Program-made: the position numbers and the translations under genes
Part shown: positions 27,643-38,574 of the stretch, piece by piece
Numbering within the stretch: position 1 is the stretch's first letter
Layout of the letters: each line of letters begins with the position of its first letter
DNA from: Sutcliffiella horikoshii
Lineage (GTDB): Bacteria > Bacillota > Bacilli > Bacillales > Bacillaceae_I
Direction of reading: 5' to 3'
Length of the DNA: 64,000 nucleotides
Assembly: GCA_001636495.1 (NCBI GenBank)
Contig: KV440964.1
Span: forward strand, 2,868,666-2,932,665
The notes under the pieces: generated by a model
Databases searched by the model: none
What the model saw: the letters and a program-made list of their open reading frames with translations, nothing else
Told to the model about the DNA's origin: nothing

Positions 27643-30600
27643 TTAGAATAGAGAAAGTTGGTTTTGATCTGGCATTCCTTCGAGACAGCCGTGATTATCC
27701 AGATACTCCAAAATCGTTTTGGAGATTCTTCCTCTTTGCTGAAGGTCCTCTTTGGATAGAAATTCGCCATCTTTCCTTGAATTTACAATGTTGATGGCGG
27801 CATTTGTCCCTAACCCAGGTATGGAGTTGAATGGCGGGATTAGGGAATCACCTTCAATAAGGAAATCAGTTGCGCTGGATTTATATAAGTCGACCTTTTT
27901 AAAGGAAAAGCCGCGCTCACTCATCTCAAGAGCTAATTCCATCACTGTTAGCAAGGATTTTTCCTTTGGGGAAGCTTCCAAGCCCTTTGCATTGATTTCT
28001 TCTACTACTTTACGGATCGCGGCAGAACCTTTAACCATTGTATCAATATCAAAGTCATCTGCTCGTACTGTAAAATACGCTGCATAGTACATAAGCGGGA
28101 AATGCACTTTGAAATATGCGATCCGAACAGCCATCAGCACATAAGCTGCTGCGTGGGCTTTCGGGAACATGTATTTTATTTTTAAACAGGAGTCGATATA
28201 CCATGCTGGTACATCGTTTTTAATCATTTCCTCTTTAAATTCATCTGATAGCCCTTTCCCTTTACGGACAGATTCCATAATCTTAAAGGCCATCGAAGGG
28301 TCAAGGCCTTTATAGATGAGATAAACCATGATGTCATCACGGCAACCGATTACTTCGCTAAGAGTACAAGTCTTATTATGAATAAGCTCTTGTGCATTCC
28401 CAAGCCAAACGTCGGTGCCATGGGATAATCCGGATATCTGTACTAATTCAGAGAAAGTTGACGGTTTTGTATCTTCAAGCATCTGTCTAACAAACCTAGT
28501 ACCAAACTCCGGAATCCCTAGTGTTCCTGTTTTACACATAATCTGTTCTTCTGTCACGCCAAGGGATTCTGTACCACTGAATATCTTCATCACATACGGA
28601 TCATCCGTCGGTATGGTCTTAGGATCTATACCACTAAGATCCTGGAGCATTCTGATTACGGTCGGGTCATCGTGGCCCAGGATATCGAGCTTAAGCAAGT
28701 TATCATGGATAGAGTGGAAATCAAAATGGGTCGTTTTCCACTCTGAATTCTGGTCATCTGCTGGATACTGGATAGGAGAGAAATCAAAAATATCCATATA
28801 ATCCGGTACCACGATGATTCCCCCGGGATGTTGCCCGGTCGACCTTCTAACACCCGTACAACCTGAAGACAGCCTGTCTATTTCTGCCCCACGCAGGATG
28901 AGGTTCCGATCATTGGCATATCCTTTCACATAACCATAGGCGGTTTTATCAGCAACCGTTCCAATGGTCCCAGCTCGAAATACATACTCCTCGCCGAACA
29001 GAACCTTCGTATAGTTATGGGCTCTCGGCTGATACTCACCAGAGAAGTTCAAATCGATATCAGGAACCTTGTCCCCTTTGAAGCCAAGGAACGTTTCAAA
29101 CGGGATGTCATGCCCATCCTTTGTGAATGCTTCCCCACAATTCGGGCAGTCTTTGTCCGGCAAGTCAAACCCGGAACCAACTGATCCATCATCGAAGAAT
29201 TCGGACAGTTTACAAGATGGACAAACATAATGCGGCGGTAATGGGTTAACCTCTGTAATCTCCGTCATCGTTGCAACAAAAGAGGAACCAACTGACCCAC
29301 GGGAACCTACCAGGTAACCATCATCAAGTGATTTCTTAACAAGCTTCTGGGAAATCAGATAAATAACGGCAAATCCATGGCCGATAATGCTCTTCAATTC
29401 TTTTTCAATCCGCTTTTCCACAATCTCGGGAAGATCTTCCCCGTAGATGCTCCTAGCTCTTGAATAGCTCATCTCCCTGATTTCTTCATCAGCACCCTCG
29501 ATCTTCGGGGTGTAAAGGTCGTCTTTGATTGGTTTGATTTCCTCTACCATCCCTGCAATCTTTTGCGTGTTGGTGACCACGATCTCCTTCGCCTTTTCTT
29601 CACCTAGAAACGAAAAAGCTGCAAGCATTTCATCCGTCGTCTTAAAATGGACATCTGGAAGCTGATGCCTGTTCAACGGATTTGCCCCTGATTGAGAACG
29701 CACAAGGATCTCACGATGGATTTTATCGGTTTCTTTCAAGTAATGGACATTTCCTGTTGCCACTACTGGTTTGTCCATTTTTTCACCAAGTTTGACAATG
29801 TTGGTGATAATCTCTTTAAGGGCCTTTTCATCTCTGACTAGTTCCAGCTCTAACAAATGGGCATAATTGCTTGGAGGTTGCACTTCGATATAATCATAGA
29901 ATTCCGCGATGCCTTCTACTTCATCCGGTGATTTCTGCATCATGCCTTCAAAAACCTCACCCTTATCGCAGGCAGTTCCCACAATGATTCCTTCTCGCAA
30001 CTTCTGAAGTTGTGATCGCGGAATCCTTGGAACGCGGAAAAAGTAATTCATATGTGAGATAGAGACTATTTTAAATATGTTTTTCAACCCTATATCATTT
30101 ATAGCAAGCAATGTCACATGGGATGGTCTTGCTCGTTTATAGGCATCTGTCGTCCCGGAATGTTCATTCAGTTCATCATGATAGGTGATTCCCTTTTCCA
30201 TAGCGTCCTTAAGCATTTTCACCAAAAGGTATCCTGTTGCTTCCGCATCATAAATTGCCCGGTGATGCTGAGTCAATTCGATATCAAACTTTTTACAAAG
30301 GGTATTCAACCGGTGATTTTTCAGTGACGGAAAGAGCAGACGACCCAGTTCCAATGTATCAATGACAGGATTTTTGGCTTTACCAAGGCCTATCCGTTGA
30401 AAACCGATATTTAAGAATCCCATATCAAAACTTGCATTATGCGCCACAAGAATATCATCTTGCATCCACTCGGAAAAATCTTTTAAGACATCGCCTACTT
30501 CAGGGGCGTTCCTTACCATATCATCAGTAATGCCTGTCAGGTTGATAGTCGTGGCAGATAGTGAGTGGTGTGGATTTGCGAACGATTCGAACCTATCAAT

Positions 30601-31980
30601 GATCTCTCCACCTTTTATCTTCACTGCCGCAAGCTCGATGATGGTATCGTACATGGCGGATAACCCTGTTGTCTCAACGTCAAATACAACATATGTATCC
30701 TCTGCAAGATTACGGTGGGCGGGATTGTATGCAATTGGCACACCATCATCTACCAGGTTGACTTCTAAGCCATAGAGAATTTTCACACCGTTCTTCTTCC
30801 CTGCTGCATACGCTTCAGGATAGGCTTGTGCAACGGCGTGGTCTGTGACTGCGATGGCTTCATGTCCCCACTTTTTGGCTTGAGCGACTAAAGAAGAAAT
30901 GGAACTCACTGCATCCATGGTGCTCATTGGGGTGTGCAAATGCAGCTCGACCCTTTTTTCTCCCTCTGGGGCTGTATCCACTATTTCCTTCCCCTTAAAT
31001 TCATTGATGTCATTGGCCATCATCACAAGGTCACGTACGAAAGTATCATTCTGGATGCTTCCCCTTACCTTTAGCCACATTCCTTTTTTGACTGCTTGTA
31101 AAAGTGGTATATCCTCTTTATCTCTAGAGAACATTTTCACCATGATGGAATTCGTGTAGTCAGTGATTTTGAATGTCAACAATGTTCTTCCACTACGCAA
31201 CTCTTTCGTCTCTGCGTCAAAGACGTATCCTTGTACCGCTACACGTCTTTCCTCTTCCACAATTTCTGCTAATGTCTTTATTTCTGCATCATCTTTAATG
31301 TTATAACCAATCATGACCGGACCACTTACAGCATTTTCGTCCTTGGAACTATCCTTTTTCTGCATTTCTGTAACTGCAGCCATAGCTTTCTGTTTATCTT
31401 CTTGTTGCTTTTGCTCTACAAACTGCTGATACTCCTCTTCTGAGTGAGAAAGGGTTGTATCAAGCATGAATGTTGGGAAACCAAATCCTTCGTAGGTGGA
31501 ACAGATGGTAGTACTGAGCTTTTTCTTCACCGCGATAGCTTCCGCTTCATTTCTGGCTTTCAGCATCAGCTTGTTCCCTTGCAGGGTCGGAACTTGTCCA
31601 TTTAAAAGCATTAATAATGGCGGGGAGCATGCTTGCAGCTCTTTCAGGCAGATTGGCCAATAATCCGCTATATAGGAATTTTCAAATGAGCGGTCCTGTA
31701 CGGACAATGAAAAGGATACATTTGCAATATGTGCAAAGCTTTTTGTCAGTTTCTCATAAAATAGGTCATATACTTTCGCTGGCAATATTCGTCCCAACAC
31801 AAAGTGGAAGTGCCATCTTTTCGTGTTCTTTTCAACTGTCAGTTTTTCAATTCCAGCCTCTGCAAAGTAAGGAAAAATATCATCACTTGTTAATTCGAGC
31901 TGCTGGAGGAGTAAACGGAATCTATCTTTTTTCTCTTGAGACATCTGGTCAAGCAAAGTTCGGTCCCCTTTCCCTTGCAT
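27643..31980 (-). CDS. polC: DNA polymerase III alpha subunit, PolC type
   Basis: A 1445-residue replicative polymerase with built-in proofreading, the main leading-strand enzyme of Firmicutes. Order: N-terminal domains (1-210), OB fold ([20 protein letters not shown]), split PHP domain ([18 protein letters not shown]), DEDDh exonuclease inserted in it ([20 protein letters not shown]), a zinc-binding segment ([10 protein letters not shown]...CPNCG) and the polymerase domain with [12 protein letters not shown]. It ends DQNQLSLF, the beta-clamp-binding tail QLSLF. The ATG at 31980 has no good ribosome site; a TTG at 31956 has AAGGGG 8 bp upstream and is a strong alternative. Confidence 0.97.
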   Translation of the reverse strand: MQGKGDRTLLDQMSQEKKDRFRLLLQQLELTSDDIFPYFAEAGIEKLTVEKNTKRWHFHFVLGRILPAKVYDLFYEKLTKSFAHIANVSFSLSVQDRSFENSYIADYWPICLKELQACSPPLLMLLNGQVPTLQGNKLMLKARNEAEAIAVKKKLSTTICSTYEGFGFPTFMLDTTLSHSEEEYQQFVEQKQQEDKQKAMAAVTEMQKKDSSKDENAVSGPVMIGYNIKDDAEIKTLAEIVEEERRVAVQGYVFDAETKELRSGRTLLTFKITDYTNSIMVKMFSRDKEDIPLLQAVKKGMWLKVRGSIQNDTFVRDLVMMANDINEFKGKEIVDTAPEGEKRVELHLHTPMSTMDAVSSISSLVAQAKKWGHEAIAVTDHAVAQAYPEAYAAGKKNGVKILYGLEVNLVDDGVPIAYNPAHRNLAEDTYVVFDVETTGLSAMYDTIIELAAVKIKGGEIIDRFESFANPHHSLSATTINLTGITDDMVRNAPEVGDVLKDFSEWMQDDILVAHNASFDMGFLNIGFQRIGLGKAKNPVIDTLELGRLLFPSLKNHRLNTLCKKFDIELTQHHRAIYDAEATGYLLVKMLKDAMEKGITYHDELNEHSGTTDAYKRARPSHVTLLAINDIGLKNIFKIVSISHMNYFFRVPRIPRSQLQKLREGIIVGTACDKGEVFEGMMQKSPDEVEGIAEFYDYIEVQPPSNYAHLLELELVRDEKALKEIITNIVKLGEKMDKPVVATGNVHYLKETDKIHREILVRSQSGANPLNRHQLPDVHFKTTDEMLAAFSFLGEEKAKEIVVTNTQKIAGMVEEIKPIKDDLYTPKIEGADEEIREMSYSRARSIYGEDLPEIVEKRIEKELKSIIGHGFAVIYLISQKLVKKSLDDGYLVGSRGSVGSSFVATMTEITEVNPLPPHYVCPSCKLSEFFDDGSVGSGFDLPDKDCPNCGEAFTKDGHDIPFETFLGFKGDKVPDIDLNFSGEYQPRAHNYTKVLFGEEYVFRAGTIGTVADKTAYGYVKGYANDRNLILRGAEIDRLSSGCTGVRRSTGQHPGGIIVVPDYMDIFDFSPIQYPADDQNSEWKTTHFDFHSIHDNLLKLDILGHDDPTVIRMLQDLSGIDPKTIPTDDPYVMKIFSGTESLGVTEEQIMCKTGTLGIPEFGTRFVRQMLEDTKPSTFSELVQISGLSHGTDVWLGNAQELIHNKTCTLSEVIGCRDDIMVYLIYKGLDPSMAFKIMESVRKGKGLSDEFKEEMIKNDVPAWYIDSCLKIKYMFPKAHAAAYVLMAVRIAYFKVHFPLMYYAAYFTVRADDFDIDTMVKGSAAIRKVVEEINAKGLEASPKEKSLLTVMELALEMSERGFSFKKVDLYKSSATDFLIEGDSLIPPFNSIPGLGTNAAINIVNSRKDGEFLSKEDLQQRGRISKTILEYLDNHGCLEGMPDQNQLSLF

Positions 31981-32010
31981 AGTTGATCATCAATGGTCGT
32001 TTTTCTATAT

Positions 32011-32193
32011 GGCTCTTTTCTCAAAGATTGTTGCTATTTATAGTAAAAAGTCGGCAATTGGACTTTTTATTGCTTATCTATTCTTAATTAGGCATGCAGT
32101 CTATCCCGTATAGCTACGAAAAGAGCACGATAACAAAGAAAATAACGGTTGATTTATAAATACGAAAAAGCAACAAAGTTTACGAAAACAGCC
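32011..32193 (-). mobile_element. MITE-like element, copy B (183 bp) with 8-bp target duplication
   Basis: On the plus strand it starts GGCTCTTTTCTCAAAGATTG and ends with the reverse complement of GGCTGTTTTCGTAAACTTTG, giving about 25-bp terminal inverted repeats (20 of 25 matching). It is flanked by perfect direct repeats ttctatat (32003-32010 and 32194-32201). It is in inverse orientation to copy A, has the same length and no ORF. An inner inverted repeat GTAAAAAGTC/GACTTTTTAT lies at 32043-32070. It sits between proS and polC, 30 bp upstream of the polC ATG. Confidence 0.88.
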
Positions 32194-32210
32194 TTCTATA
32201 TGGACATAAT

Positions 32211-32242
32211 GGAAGGTACCGCCATGATGGGGGTACCTTCTT
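32211..32242 (-). terminator. Hairpin after proS
   Basis: A perfect 9-bp inverted repeat GAAGGTACC/GGTACCTTC around an 11-nt loop, just past the proS stop. The minus-strand sequence after it has no T-run (CATTATG), so as a proS terminator it is weak. Confidence 0.4.
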
Positions 32243-32270
32243 TTAGTATTCAATTCTATTGTACTACATT

Positions 32271-33959
32271 TTATCGTAGCTTTTGTAATAATTGGTCCAC
32301 AGTTAACTCTTCTTTGTCTCCTGTTTTTCTCCATTTGACTTCTACCACTTTTTCATATGCTCTTTTACCCACAGTTACACGAACCGGCAACCCGATTAAG
32401 TCTGAGTCGGTGAATTTTACACCTGGACGTTCTTGACGGTCGTCCATCAGGACAGAAAAACGAGCATTTTTTAACTCTCCATAGATCTCTTCTGCCAAGG
32501 TAGCTTGTGCTTCATTTTTCATATTTACAGGAATGACATGAACATCAAAAGGTGTAACTGCCTGAGGCCATACAATCCCATTTTCATCATGATATTGTTC
32601 CACGATGGCTGCAAGAACACGGGAAACCCCAATGCCATAGCAACCCATGATCATCGGCTGGTTTCTGCCATTCTCATCTAAGAAGTTCGCTCCCATCGCT
32701 TCACTGTAACGAGTACCGAGCTTAAAAATATGCCCTACTTCAATCCCTTTTGCAAACTGGATGACACCCTGTCCATCAGGGGAAAGGTCTCCTTCCTCGA
32801 TAAAGCGAAGATCTGTGAACTGAGCAACTTCAAAGTCCCTAGATGGATTTACGTTCTTATAGTGAACTCCTTCTTCGTTGGCACCTGTTACTGCATTTAC
32901 CAGATATTCTACAGCTGTATCTGCAACAATTTCCACAGATTCCGGTACACCGATAGGTCCCAAGGAACCAATGGAACAGCCCATAACCTTTTGAACTTCT
33001 TCTGCTGTAGCCATTTCTACAACGGATGCCTGGTAAAGATTTTTTACTTTTACGTCATTTATTTCGTGGTCTCCTCTTGCAAGCACCAAAATAAACTTCT
33101 CATCCACTTTAAAGATAATGGATTTAATTAAATCTGATTTTTCCATCTGCAAGAAGCTGGCCACTTCTTCAATCGTTTTTTGGCCAGGAGTGCTTACTTT
33201 TTCCTTTTCCAAAGCAGCCTCCGATTTCTTTTCATAGTTGGCAACAACCGGAGCCATCTCAATATTAGCTGCAAAAGAGGATTCATTGGAGTATGCAATG
33301 GTGTCTTCCCCGATTTCAGAAAGTACCATGAACTCATGGGTATCCTTTCCACCCATTGCACCAGAATCGGCGATGACTGCACGGAAATTCAAGCCTAACC
33401 TTGTGAAGATATTGGAATAAGCTGTAAACATCTTTTCGTATGTATCATCCAAGGATTCCGCATTGGCGTGGAAGGAATAGGCATCTTTCATGAGGAATTC
33501 TCGTCCTCTTAACAATCCAAAGCGTGGACGTTTCTCGTCACGAAATTTGGTTTGGATCTGATAAAGGGATAAAGGAAGCTTTTTATAGGATTTCACTTCA
33601 TCTCTTACAAGTGTGGTGATCACTTCCTCGTGAGTGGCACCAAGTGCAAATTCACGATTGTGTCGGTCATTCAGTCTCATCAATTCTGGACCGTAGGAAT
33701 ACCATCTTCCTGATTCCTGCCATAATTCTGCTGCTTGCATCGCTGGCATAAGCAATTCAACGGCACCGGCATTATCCATTTCTTCTCTTACTATGTCCTC
33801 CACTTTTTTAAGTACTTTTTTCCCAAGTGGCAGAAAACTATAGATACCGCTCGTGTTTTGGCGGATATATCCTGCTCTAAGCAGTAGTTGATGACTTTTA
33901 ACCTCAGCGTCAGCTGGTACTTCTCGTAGTGTTGGAATAAGCATGTTACTTTGTTTCAT
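32271..33959 (-). CDS. proS: Prolyl-tRNA synthetase
   Basis: A 562-residue class II synthetase of the bacterial type, attaching proline to tRNA. Motif 2 ([23 protein letters not shown]) and motif 3 ([20 protein letters not shown]) are clear. The insertion between them (about 225-385) is the YbaK-like editing domain that removes misacylated alanine. The anticodon domain ends the protein. I start at 33959 ([13 protein letters not shown]) where GGGGTG lies 5 bp upstream. It follows rasP, separated by a 431-bp gap with two repeat elements; I see no T-box leader there. Confidence 0.96.
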   Translation of the reverse strand: MKQSNMLIPTLREVPADAEVKSHQLLLRAGYIRQNTSGIYSFLPLGKKVLKKVEDIVREEMDNAGAVELLMPAMQAAELWQESGRWYSYGPELMRLNDRHNREFALGATHEEVITTLVRDEVKSYKKLPLSLYQIQTKFRDEKRPRFGLLRGREFLMKDAYSFHANAESLDDTYEKMFTAYSNIFTRLGLNFRAVIADSGAMGGKDTHEFMVLSEIGEDTIAYSNESSFAANIEMAPVVANYEKKSEAALEKEKVSTPGQKTIEEVASFLQMEKSDLIKSIIFKVDEKFILVLARGDHEINDVKVKNLYQASVVEMATAEEVQKVMGCSIGSLGPIGVPESVEIVADTAVEYLVNAVTGANEEGVHYKNVNPSRDFEVAQFTDLRFIEEGDLSPDGQGVIQFAKGIEVGHIFKLGTRYSEAMGANFLDENGRNQPMIMGCYGIGVSRVLAAIVEQYHDENGIVWPQAVTPFDVHVIPVNMKNEAQATLAEEIYGELKNARFSVLMDDRQERPGVKFTDSDLIGLPVRVTVGKRAYEKVVEVKWRKTGDKEELTVDQLLQKLR

Positions 33960-34018
33960 TTCTACACCCCATAACCATTTCAATAGTATTTATGTATTTT
34001 TAGTATTACATTTAACAT

Positions 34019-34147
34019 CCTGTTTCCTTTCGTTCCAGGTGTTCGCTTTCCGCGGGACGGTGCTTGAGCCTCCTCACTTCGTTGCGGGGTCTCAACCAAC
34101 CGTTACTCCCCCGCTGGAGTCTCACACCTTGCACTTCAGTCAACAGG
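34019..34147 (+). repeat. GC-rich intergenic repeat, copy 3
   Basis: 129 bp bounded by CCTGTT and AACAGG. Almost identical to copy 2 over CGTTCCAGGTGTTCGC, TTGAGCCTCCTCACTTCG, GGGGTCTCAACCAACCG and CCCGCTGGAGTCTCACACC. It lies between rasP and proS, facing copy 4 with a 38-bp spacer. Confidence 0.88.
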
Positions 34148-34185
34148 GGAAATCTTTTTTGACTAAAGGAGCTAATTAAACCATA

Positions 34186-34312
34186 GCTGTTGCTTGGAGC
34201 ACAGGGCGAAAACTCCAACGGGAGATAGCGCTTAGGGGAGACCCCGCAGGCTTGCCGAGGAGGCTCCGCAAGCGCCCCGTGGAAAGCGAAGCCCAGTGCG
34301 TAAATCAACAGC
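34186..34312 (-). repeat. GC-rich intergenic repeat, copy 4 (inverted)
   Basis: 127 bp bounded by GCTGTTG (34186-34192) and CAACAGC (34306-34312). It carries the same core in the opposite orientation (GGGGAGACCCCGCAGG, GCCGAGGAGGCTC, CCCCGTGGAAAGCG). With copy 3 it forms a large inverted pair. The rest of the 431-bp rasP-proS gap holds the rasP terminator and the proS ribosome site; I see no clear promoter. Confidence 0.86.
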
Positions 34313-34336
34313 GGTGTAAGACCGATTCCAAAATGA

Positions 34337-34370
34337 AAGAAAACTTGCACCACATTTCATGATGCAAGTC
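34337..34370 (-). terminator. Terminator after rasP
   Basis: On the minus strand ACTTGCA (34363-34369) pairs with TGCAAGT (34343-34349) around an imperfect loop, followed by TTTTCTTTC. It begins about 20 bp after the rasP stop. Confidence 0.78.
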
Positions 34371-34390
34371 CATGTGCTTATGTTTCTATT

Positions 34391-35650
34391 TTACAGGAAG
34401 AATTTCTGAATGTCATTCCATGTTACAACAAGCATTAGTAGCATAAGTAAAGCAAATCCAATAAAGTGGACAAGCCCTTCCTTATGACGGTCGACAGGTT
34501 TCCCTCTGACCGCTTCTGCAGCGAAGAACATAAGTCTTCCACCATCTAAAGCAGGTATTGGCAGAAGATTGATGATCCCCAAGTTGATGCTAAGGACAGC
34601 TGCCCATCTCATCAGCAAGAACACCCCAGATTCTGCCACCACTTCCGTCGATTTATAAATTCCAACCGGACCGGATAACATGTCTAGAGAGAACTGTCCT
34701 GTGATCAGTTTTCCTAACCCTATCACGATCTCTTTGGACCAGTTATAGGTTTCAGAGGCTGCTTTAGGGAAAGAGCCCAAGAATGACTTTTCCATTGGCA
34801 TGTAGACACCGATGATCCCGCGGGTTTCACCTTCAATTGTCTCTGCTTTGGGCGTAATTGGAATGTTTACAGATTGGCCGTCTCTCTCCACCATGAATTG
34901 AAGTTCCTCACCCGGATTGACTTGGATGATTTTCACCACTTCTTCCCAGGTTGATACTCCTGTATCATTGATAGCGACAACTTTGTCCCCTTGTTGCAGT
35001 CCAGCCGCCTGTGCTGCACCATCGGGTGTCAATTCACCAATTACTGATTCATTCACAGGATAGCCCTGCACCATACCTAGGAACGTAAAAATAAGGAAGG
35101 CTAAAATGAAGTTCATCATTGGTCCTGCAAAAATTGCCATCGTACGCTGGCCAAGTGTTTTAGAACCAAATTGCCTGTTATATGGAGCGTTTTGAATTTC
35201 TTGACCGTCCATGACAAAATATGATTCTTCACTTACTTTGAACTCTTTCAATATTTCATCTTCATTCAATTCATAACCTCTGATAAGGAGGTCTTTTTCA
35301 AGATCTGCGTGCTCGACCTCGATGATTTTTGCATCCGGGTGCTTGTCTTTGTTATTGACAACCACTTTGTTGACTTCCCCTTTGGAATTGAACAAAAGCC
35401 CGATATGATAGCCTGGTTTGATTTCAATGGTTTCCGGGTCTTCACCGGCCATCCGTACAAAGCCGCCTATCGGAAGAAGCCTTATTGTGTAAACTGTTTC
35501 ATTCTTTTTGAAAGAGAATACTTTGGGACCAAACCCGATAGCGAATTCTCTGCAAAGGATGCCGGCTCTTTTGGCAAATACAAGGTGCCCAAGTTCATGA
35601 ACAAAAACGAGCACTCCAAAAATGATTATAAAAGCGATAACAGTATTCAC
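34391..35650 (-). CDS. rasP: Site-2 intramembrane protease RasP (RseP family)
   Basis: A 419-residue membrane zinc protease that cleaves anti-sigma factors such as RsiW and remnant signal peptides within the membrane. HEXXH is HELGH at residues 18-22 in the first membrane segment; the third ligand lies in PALDGGRLMFF (about 370). A PDZ domain (about 200-270, VIGELTPDGAAQAAGLQQGDKVVAIN) precedes the C-terminal membrane segments. Compared with E. coli RseP it has a single PDZ region but a long periplasmic-type insert (about 65-165). The start is GTG with AGAGGTGG upstream. Follows dxr. Confidence 0.95.
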   Translation of the reverse strand: MNTVIAFIIIFGVLVFVHELGHLVFAKRAGILCREFAIGFGPKVFSFKKNETVYTIRLLPIGGFVRMAGEDPETIEIKPGYHIGLLFNSKGEVNKVVVNNKDKHPDAKIIEVEHADLEKDLLIRGYELNEDEILKEFKVSEESYFVMDGQEIQNAPYNRQFGSKTLGQRTMAIFAGPMMNFILAFLIFTFLGMVQGYPVNESVIGELTPDGAAQAAGLQQGDKVVAINDTGVSTWEEVVKIIQVNPGEELQFMVERDGQSVNIPITPKAETIEGETRGIIGVYMPMEKSFLGSFPKAASETYNWSKEIVIGLGKLITGQFSLDMLSGPVGIYKSTEVVAESGVFLLMRWAAVLSINLGIINLLPIPALDGGRLMFFAAEAVRGKPVDRHKEGLVHFIGFALLMLLMLVVTWNDIQKFFL

Positions 35651-35663
35651 TAGATTTCCACCT

Positions 35664-36815
35664 CTAATCTATTAGTGAACGAACATATTGCCTTGTTTCC
35701 AAGTCCACTTCTTTAATGGTTTCCAAATCAGGATTCATTTGAAGTGAATGTTTTGACATAGCATTTTCAATTATTGTTTCAATGGTCAGAAAATCGATTC
35801 TTCCTTTTAGAAAGGCATCTACCGCAACTTCATTTGCTGCATTCAGTACGGTCGTCATGGTACCGCCAGCTTTCCCTGCCTCATAGGCATATTGTAGGCA
35901 CCGGAAACGATCAAAGTCCATCTTTTCAAAGTGCAGCTTTCCCATCTCCATGAAGTTCAGCCTTTTACCTGTAGGATGGGGCAACCTGTCCGGATACGTC
36001 AGTGCATACTGGATGGGAACCCTCATATCAGGTGTTCCAAGCTGGGCAATGACACTTGTATCATGAAATTCTACCATGGAGTGGATAACGCTTTCCCTAT
36101 GAAGAACCACTTGGATATCATCATAAGGGATAGCAAACAACCAATGGGCTTCAATTACCTCTAACCCCTTATTCATCATAGTGGCAGAGTCTATCGTGAT
36201 TTTAGCTCCCATGGACCAGTTTGGGTGATTGAGGGCATCTTCCCTTGTTACCCCTTTCAGCTGTTCCCTGGTCCGATCGCGAAAACTTCCGCCTGATGCT
36301 GTCAAGATGATAGTTTCGATATTTTTTTCCTTTTCCCCTTGCAGACATTGGTAAATTGCGGAATGCTCACTGTCCACCGGTAGTATTGGAACTTGATGCT
36401 TTCTGGCAGCTTCCATCACAATATGGCCAGCTGTAACAAGGGTTTCCTTGTTGGCCAGGGCAATTACCTTTTTATTTTCAATGGCATGCAATGTAGGAAC
36501 TAGTCCGACACTCCCCATTACGGCATTTACCAGGACATCTGCCTCTTTTAGGGTAGCCACTTCAATCAACCCTTCTTCCCCATAAACAAAGCGGGTTTCA
36601 GTGGAAGCGAATTGCAGTTTCAATGCCTCACAGTCCTCCTTAGTTTGCACGGAGACTACTAGAGGAGAAAATTCATGAATTAATTCTTGTGCTACTTTAA
36701 CATTCCCACCTACACTGAAAGCGAGTAGCTGAAATTGATCATTATGCTGTCGGATAACCTCTATTGTTTGTATCCCTATCGATCCTGATGCTCCCAATAA
36801 ACTGATATTTCTCAC
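35664..36815 (-). CDS. dxr: 1-deoxy-D-xylulose-5-phosphate reductoisomerase
   Basis: A 383-residue NADPH enzyme making MEP, the second step of non-mevalonate isoprenoid synthesis. NADPH motif: [17 protein letters not shown]. Metal/substrate motifs: [16 protein letters not shown] (about 147) and [14 protein letters not shown], then [26 protein letters not shown]. Starts possible are GTG (36821), TTG (36818) and GTG (36815), all within reach of AGAGGTG; I prefer 36815 because it gives the family N-terminus and an 8-9 bp spacing. It lies between cdsA and rasP. Confidence 0.95.
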   Translation of the reverse strand: MRNISLLGASGSIGIQTIEVIRQHNDQFQLLAFSVGGNVKVAQELIHEFSPLVVSVQTKEDCEALKLQFASTETRFVYGEEGLIEVATLKEADVLVNAVMGSVGLVPTLHAIENKKVIALANKETLVTAGHIVMEAARKHQVPILPVDSEHSAIYQCLQGEKEKNIETIILTASGGSFRDRTREQLKGVTREDALNHPNWSMGAKITIDSATMMNKGLEVIEAHWLFAIPYDDIQVVLHRESVIHSMVEFHDTSVIAQLGTPDMRVPIQYALTYPDRLPHPTGKRLNFMEMGKLHFEKMDFDRFRCLQYAYEAGKAGGTMTTVLNAANEVAVDAFLKGRIDFLTIETIIENAMSKHSLQMNPDLETIKEVDLETRQYVRSLID

Positions 36816-36859
36816 CAACACTCACCTCTCCAAACAAAAACCTTCTCCTGCCGAATGTG

Positions 36860-37651
36860 TCAGAAAAGAAAGATATGTATAAAATGTAAAAGCGGCAATA
36901 CGAAAAGAAGGCTGTCAAAGCGATCTAATATACCACCGTGACCAGGTAAAATGGAACCCGAGTCTTTAATTTTGTAATGTCTTTTTAAAGCAGACTCTAC
37001 CAAATCTCCAATTTGTCCAAAAATAGATAACAGGCATGCGATAAATATTGTTACAAGCAAGGAATGTTCGAAATCGACAATGAACTGAAAAGCAATTGCC
37101 ACAATGACCGCACATATTACCCCGCCAAGAGAACCCTCTACCGTCTTGTTAGGACTGATATCAGGCCACAACTTTGTTTTCCCCATTGACTTACCAATGA
37201 AATATGCCCCTGAATCTGTTGTCCAAATTACCAACAAGGCAAAAAACACGTACGCTAGTGCAAGTTCCCTGATTTCTATGAAATAGTAGAACCCTAACCC
37301 TACGTATAATGTTGATATCAACAAAAAGCCAACATCATCAAACGTGAACTTATTCTTAGATAGTACTGTATAGGACAGTAACATCAGCAAGATAAGAAGC
37401 AAAAACTCCATTTTGGATAAAAACAACACTTCTTGTGATACCATCTCTGAAGGTACCATAAGAAACCATAATAATAGCAACGATAGTACACCAGGCACAC
37501 TTGCCATGGACATCTGTTTCATTCTCATCGCTTCAAATAGACCGACAGATGCCAAGATATAGATGAAAATGACGAAGGGGAATTCCCCGTAGATTACGAT
37601 TGGTAAAAAGACTGCCGCTGCTATCGCAGCTGTAATGATTCTTTGTTTCAT
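36860..37651 (-). CDS. cdsA: Phosphatidate cytidylyltransferase
   Basis: A 263-residue membrane enzyme making CDP-diacylglycerol for phospholipid synthesis. It has about seven or eight membrane segments. The C-terminal signature is GQIGDLVESALKRHYKIKDSGSILPGHGGILDRFDS, with the catalytic acidic residues; SPNKTVEGSLGGVICA precedes it. AAGGTG precedes the ATG. It sits between uppS and dxr as in most Bacilli, joining phospholipid, undecaprenyl and isoprenoid steps in one cluster. Confidence 0.95.
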   Translation of the reverse strand: MKQRIITAAIAAAVFLPIVIYGEFPFVIFIYILASVGLFEAMRMKQMSMASVPGVLSLLLLWFLMVPSEMVSQEVLFLSKMEFLLLILLMLLSYTVLSKNKFTFDDVGFLLISTLYVGLGFYYFIEIRELALAYVFFALLVIWTTDSGAYFIGKSMGKTKLWPDISPNKTVEGSLGGVICAVIVAIAFQFIVDFEHSLLVTIFIACLLSIFGQIGDLVESALKRHYKIKDSGSILPGHGGILDRFDSLLFVLPLLHFIHIFLF

Positions 37652-37669
37652 TGTATGTCCAACACCTTC

Positions 37670-38443
37670 TTATATACCACCAAATCTTCGCCCGCGCATT
37701 TGAAAACTGTTAATTGCTTCATATAAGTTGTTTTCATTAAAATCAGGCCATAATACATCTGTAAAATAAAATTCCGCATATGCCAGTTGCCATAGCATAA
37801 AATTGCTTAATCGTATTTCACCGCTTGTACGTATTAGAAGATCTGGATCAGGTAATAAATTGCTGAAAAGATATTCCGAGAACATCTCTTCTGTTAATTG
37901 TTCGGTTGTAAGCGCGTTATCTTTGATATCGGCAGCTACATCCTTAACAGCTCGTAGAATTTCATCACGGCCCCCATAATTCAATGCAAAGTTGAGAATA
38001 AGTCCAGTATTATCCTTTGTCTTCTCCATCGCATTTTCCACCGCACGTAATGTGTGCTCAGGAAGGTCGGATTTGTTCCCCATAAGCCTTACTTGTACAT
38101 TTTCCTCCATTAATTCAGGAAGGAATGTCCCTAAGAACTCCTCTGGCAGTTTCATCAGAAAATCCACTTCCAGTTTCGGTCTCTTCCAATTTTCAGTCGA
38201 GAAAGCATACATTGTCAGAACTTTAACACCTAGGCTATTGGCAGCCTTAGTGATTTTCCTTACGGTTTTCATTCCTTCGTGATGTCCGGCTACTCTCGGG
38301 AGTGCCCGCTTTTTCGCCCATCTACCGTTACCGTCCATAATGACGGCGATATGCTCCGGTATGGGGTGCTTCATGATTTCTTCCTTCAAGCTAAGCGATT
38401 TAGAGGTTTCTTTGCCTCTCCACTCTTGTATTTTCTTCAGCAT
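37670..38443 (-). CDS. uppS: Isoprenyl transferase (undecaprenyl diphosphate synthase)
   Basis: A 257-residue cis-prenyltransferase that builds the undecaprenyl carrier for cell-wall precursors. AVIMDGNGRWAKKR with the catalytic Asp (about residue 37) and RVAGHHEGM are near the N-terminus; LLIRTSGEIRLSNFMLWQ and AYAEFYFTDVLWPDF near the C-terminus bind diphosphate and magnesium. TGGAGGA precedes the ATG. It follows frr, but a terminator lies in the gap, so uppS-cdsA-dxr-rasP probably also uses its own promoter. Confidence 0.96.
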   Translation of the reverse strand: MLKKIQEWRGKETSKSLSLKEEIMKHPIPEHIAVIMDGNGRWAKKRALPRVAGHHEGMKTVRKITKAANSLGVKVLTMYAFSTENWKRPKLEVDFLMKLPEEFLGTFLPELMEENVQVRLMGNKSDLPEHTLRAVENAMEKTKDNTGLILNFALNYGGRDEILRAVKDVAADIKDNALTTEQLTEEMFSEYLFSNLLPDPDLLIRTSGEIRLSNFMLWQLAYAEFYFTDVLWPDFNENNLYEAINSFQMRGRRFGGI

Positions 38444-38513
38444 AAAAATCCTCCATTAAAAATAAACAGATGTGCCAAAATGGCTTCTACCCATTTATAG
38501 TAACAGTATTAAC

Positions 38514-38542
38514 AAAAAAACCCCCTGTAAACATTAGAGGGT
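38514..38542 (-). terminator. Terminator after frr
   Basis: On the minus strand ACCCTCT pairs with AGGGGGT (one G-T pair) around a 9-nt loop, followed by seven T. It separates pyrH-frr from uppS. Confidence 0.82.
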
Positions 38543-38574
38543 CTTTCCATCTTTCTATTTTACATGTAAATCGC

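Noticed and set aside
34019-34312. CRISPR array
   Set aside because: Only two repeat units, in opposite orientation and about 130 bp long, with no spacers and no cas genes.
34012-34353. 113-residue minus-strand frame upstream of proS
   Set aside because: Lies wholly within the inverted repeat pair; arises from repeat sequence.
33960-34390. T-box or other riboswitch ahead of proS
   Set aside because: Searched for the AGGGTGGNACCGCG core on the minus strand and found none; the gap is occupied by repeats and a terminator.
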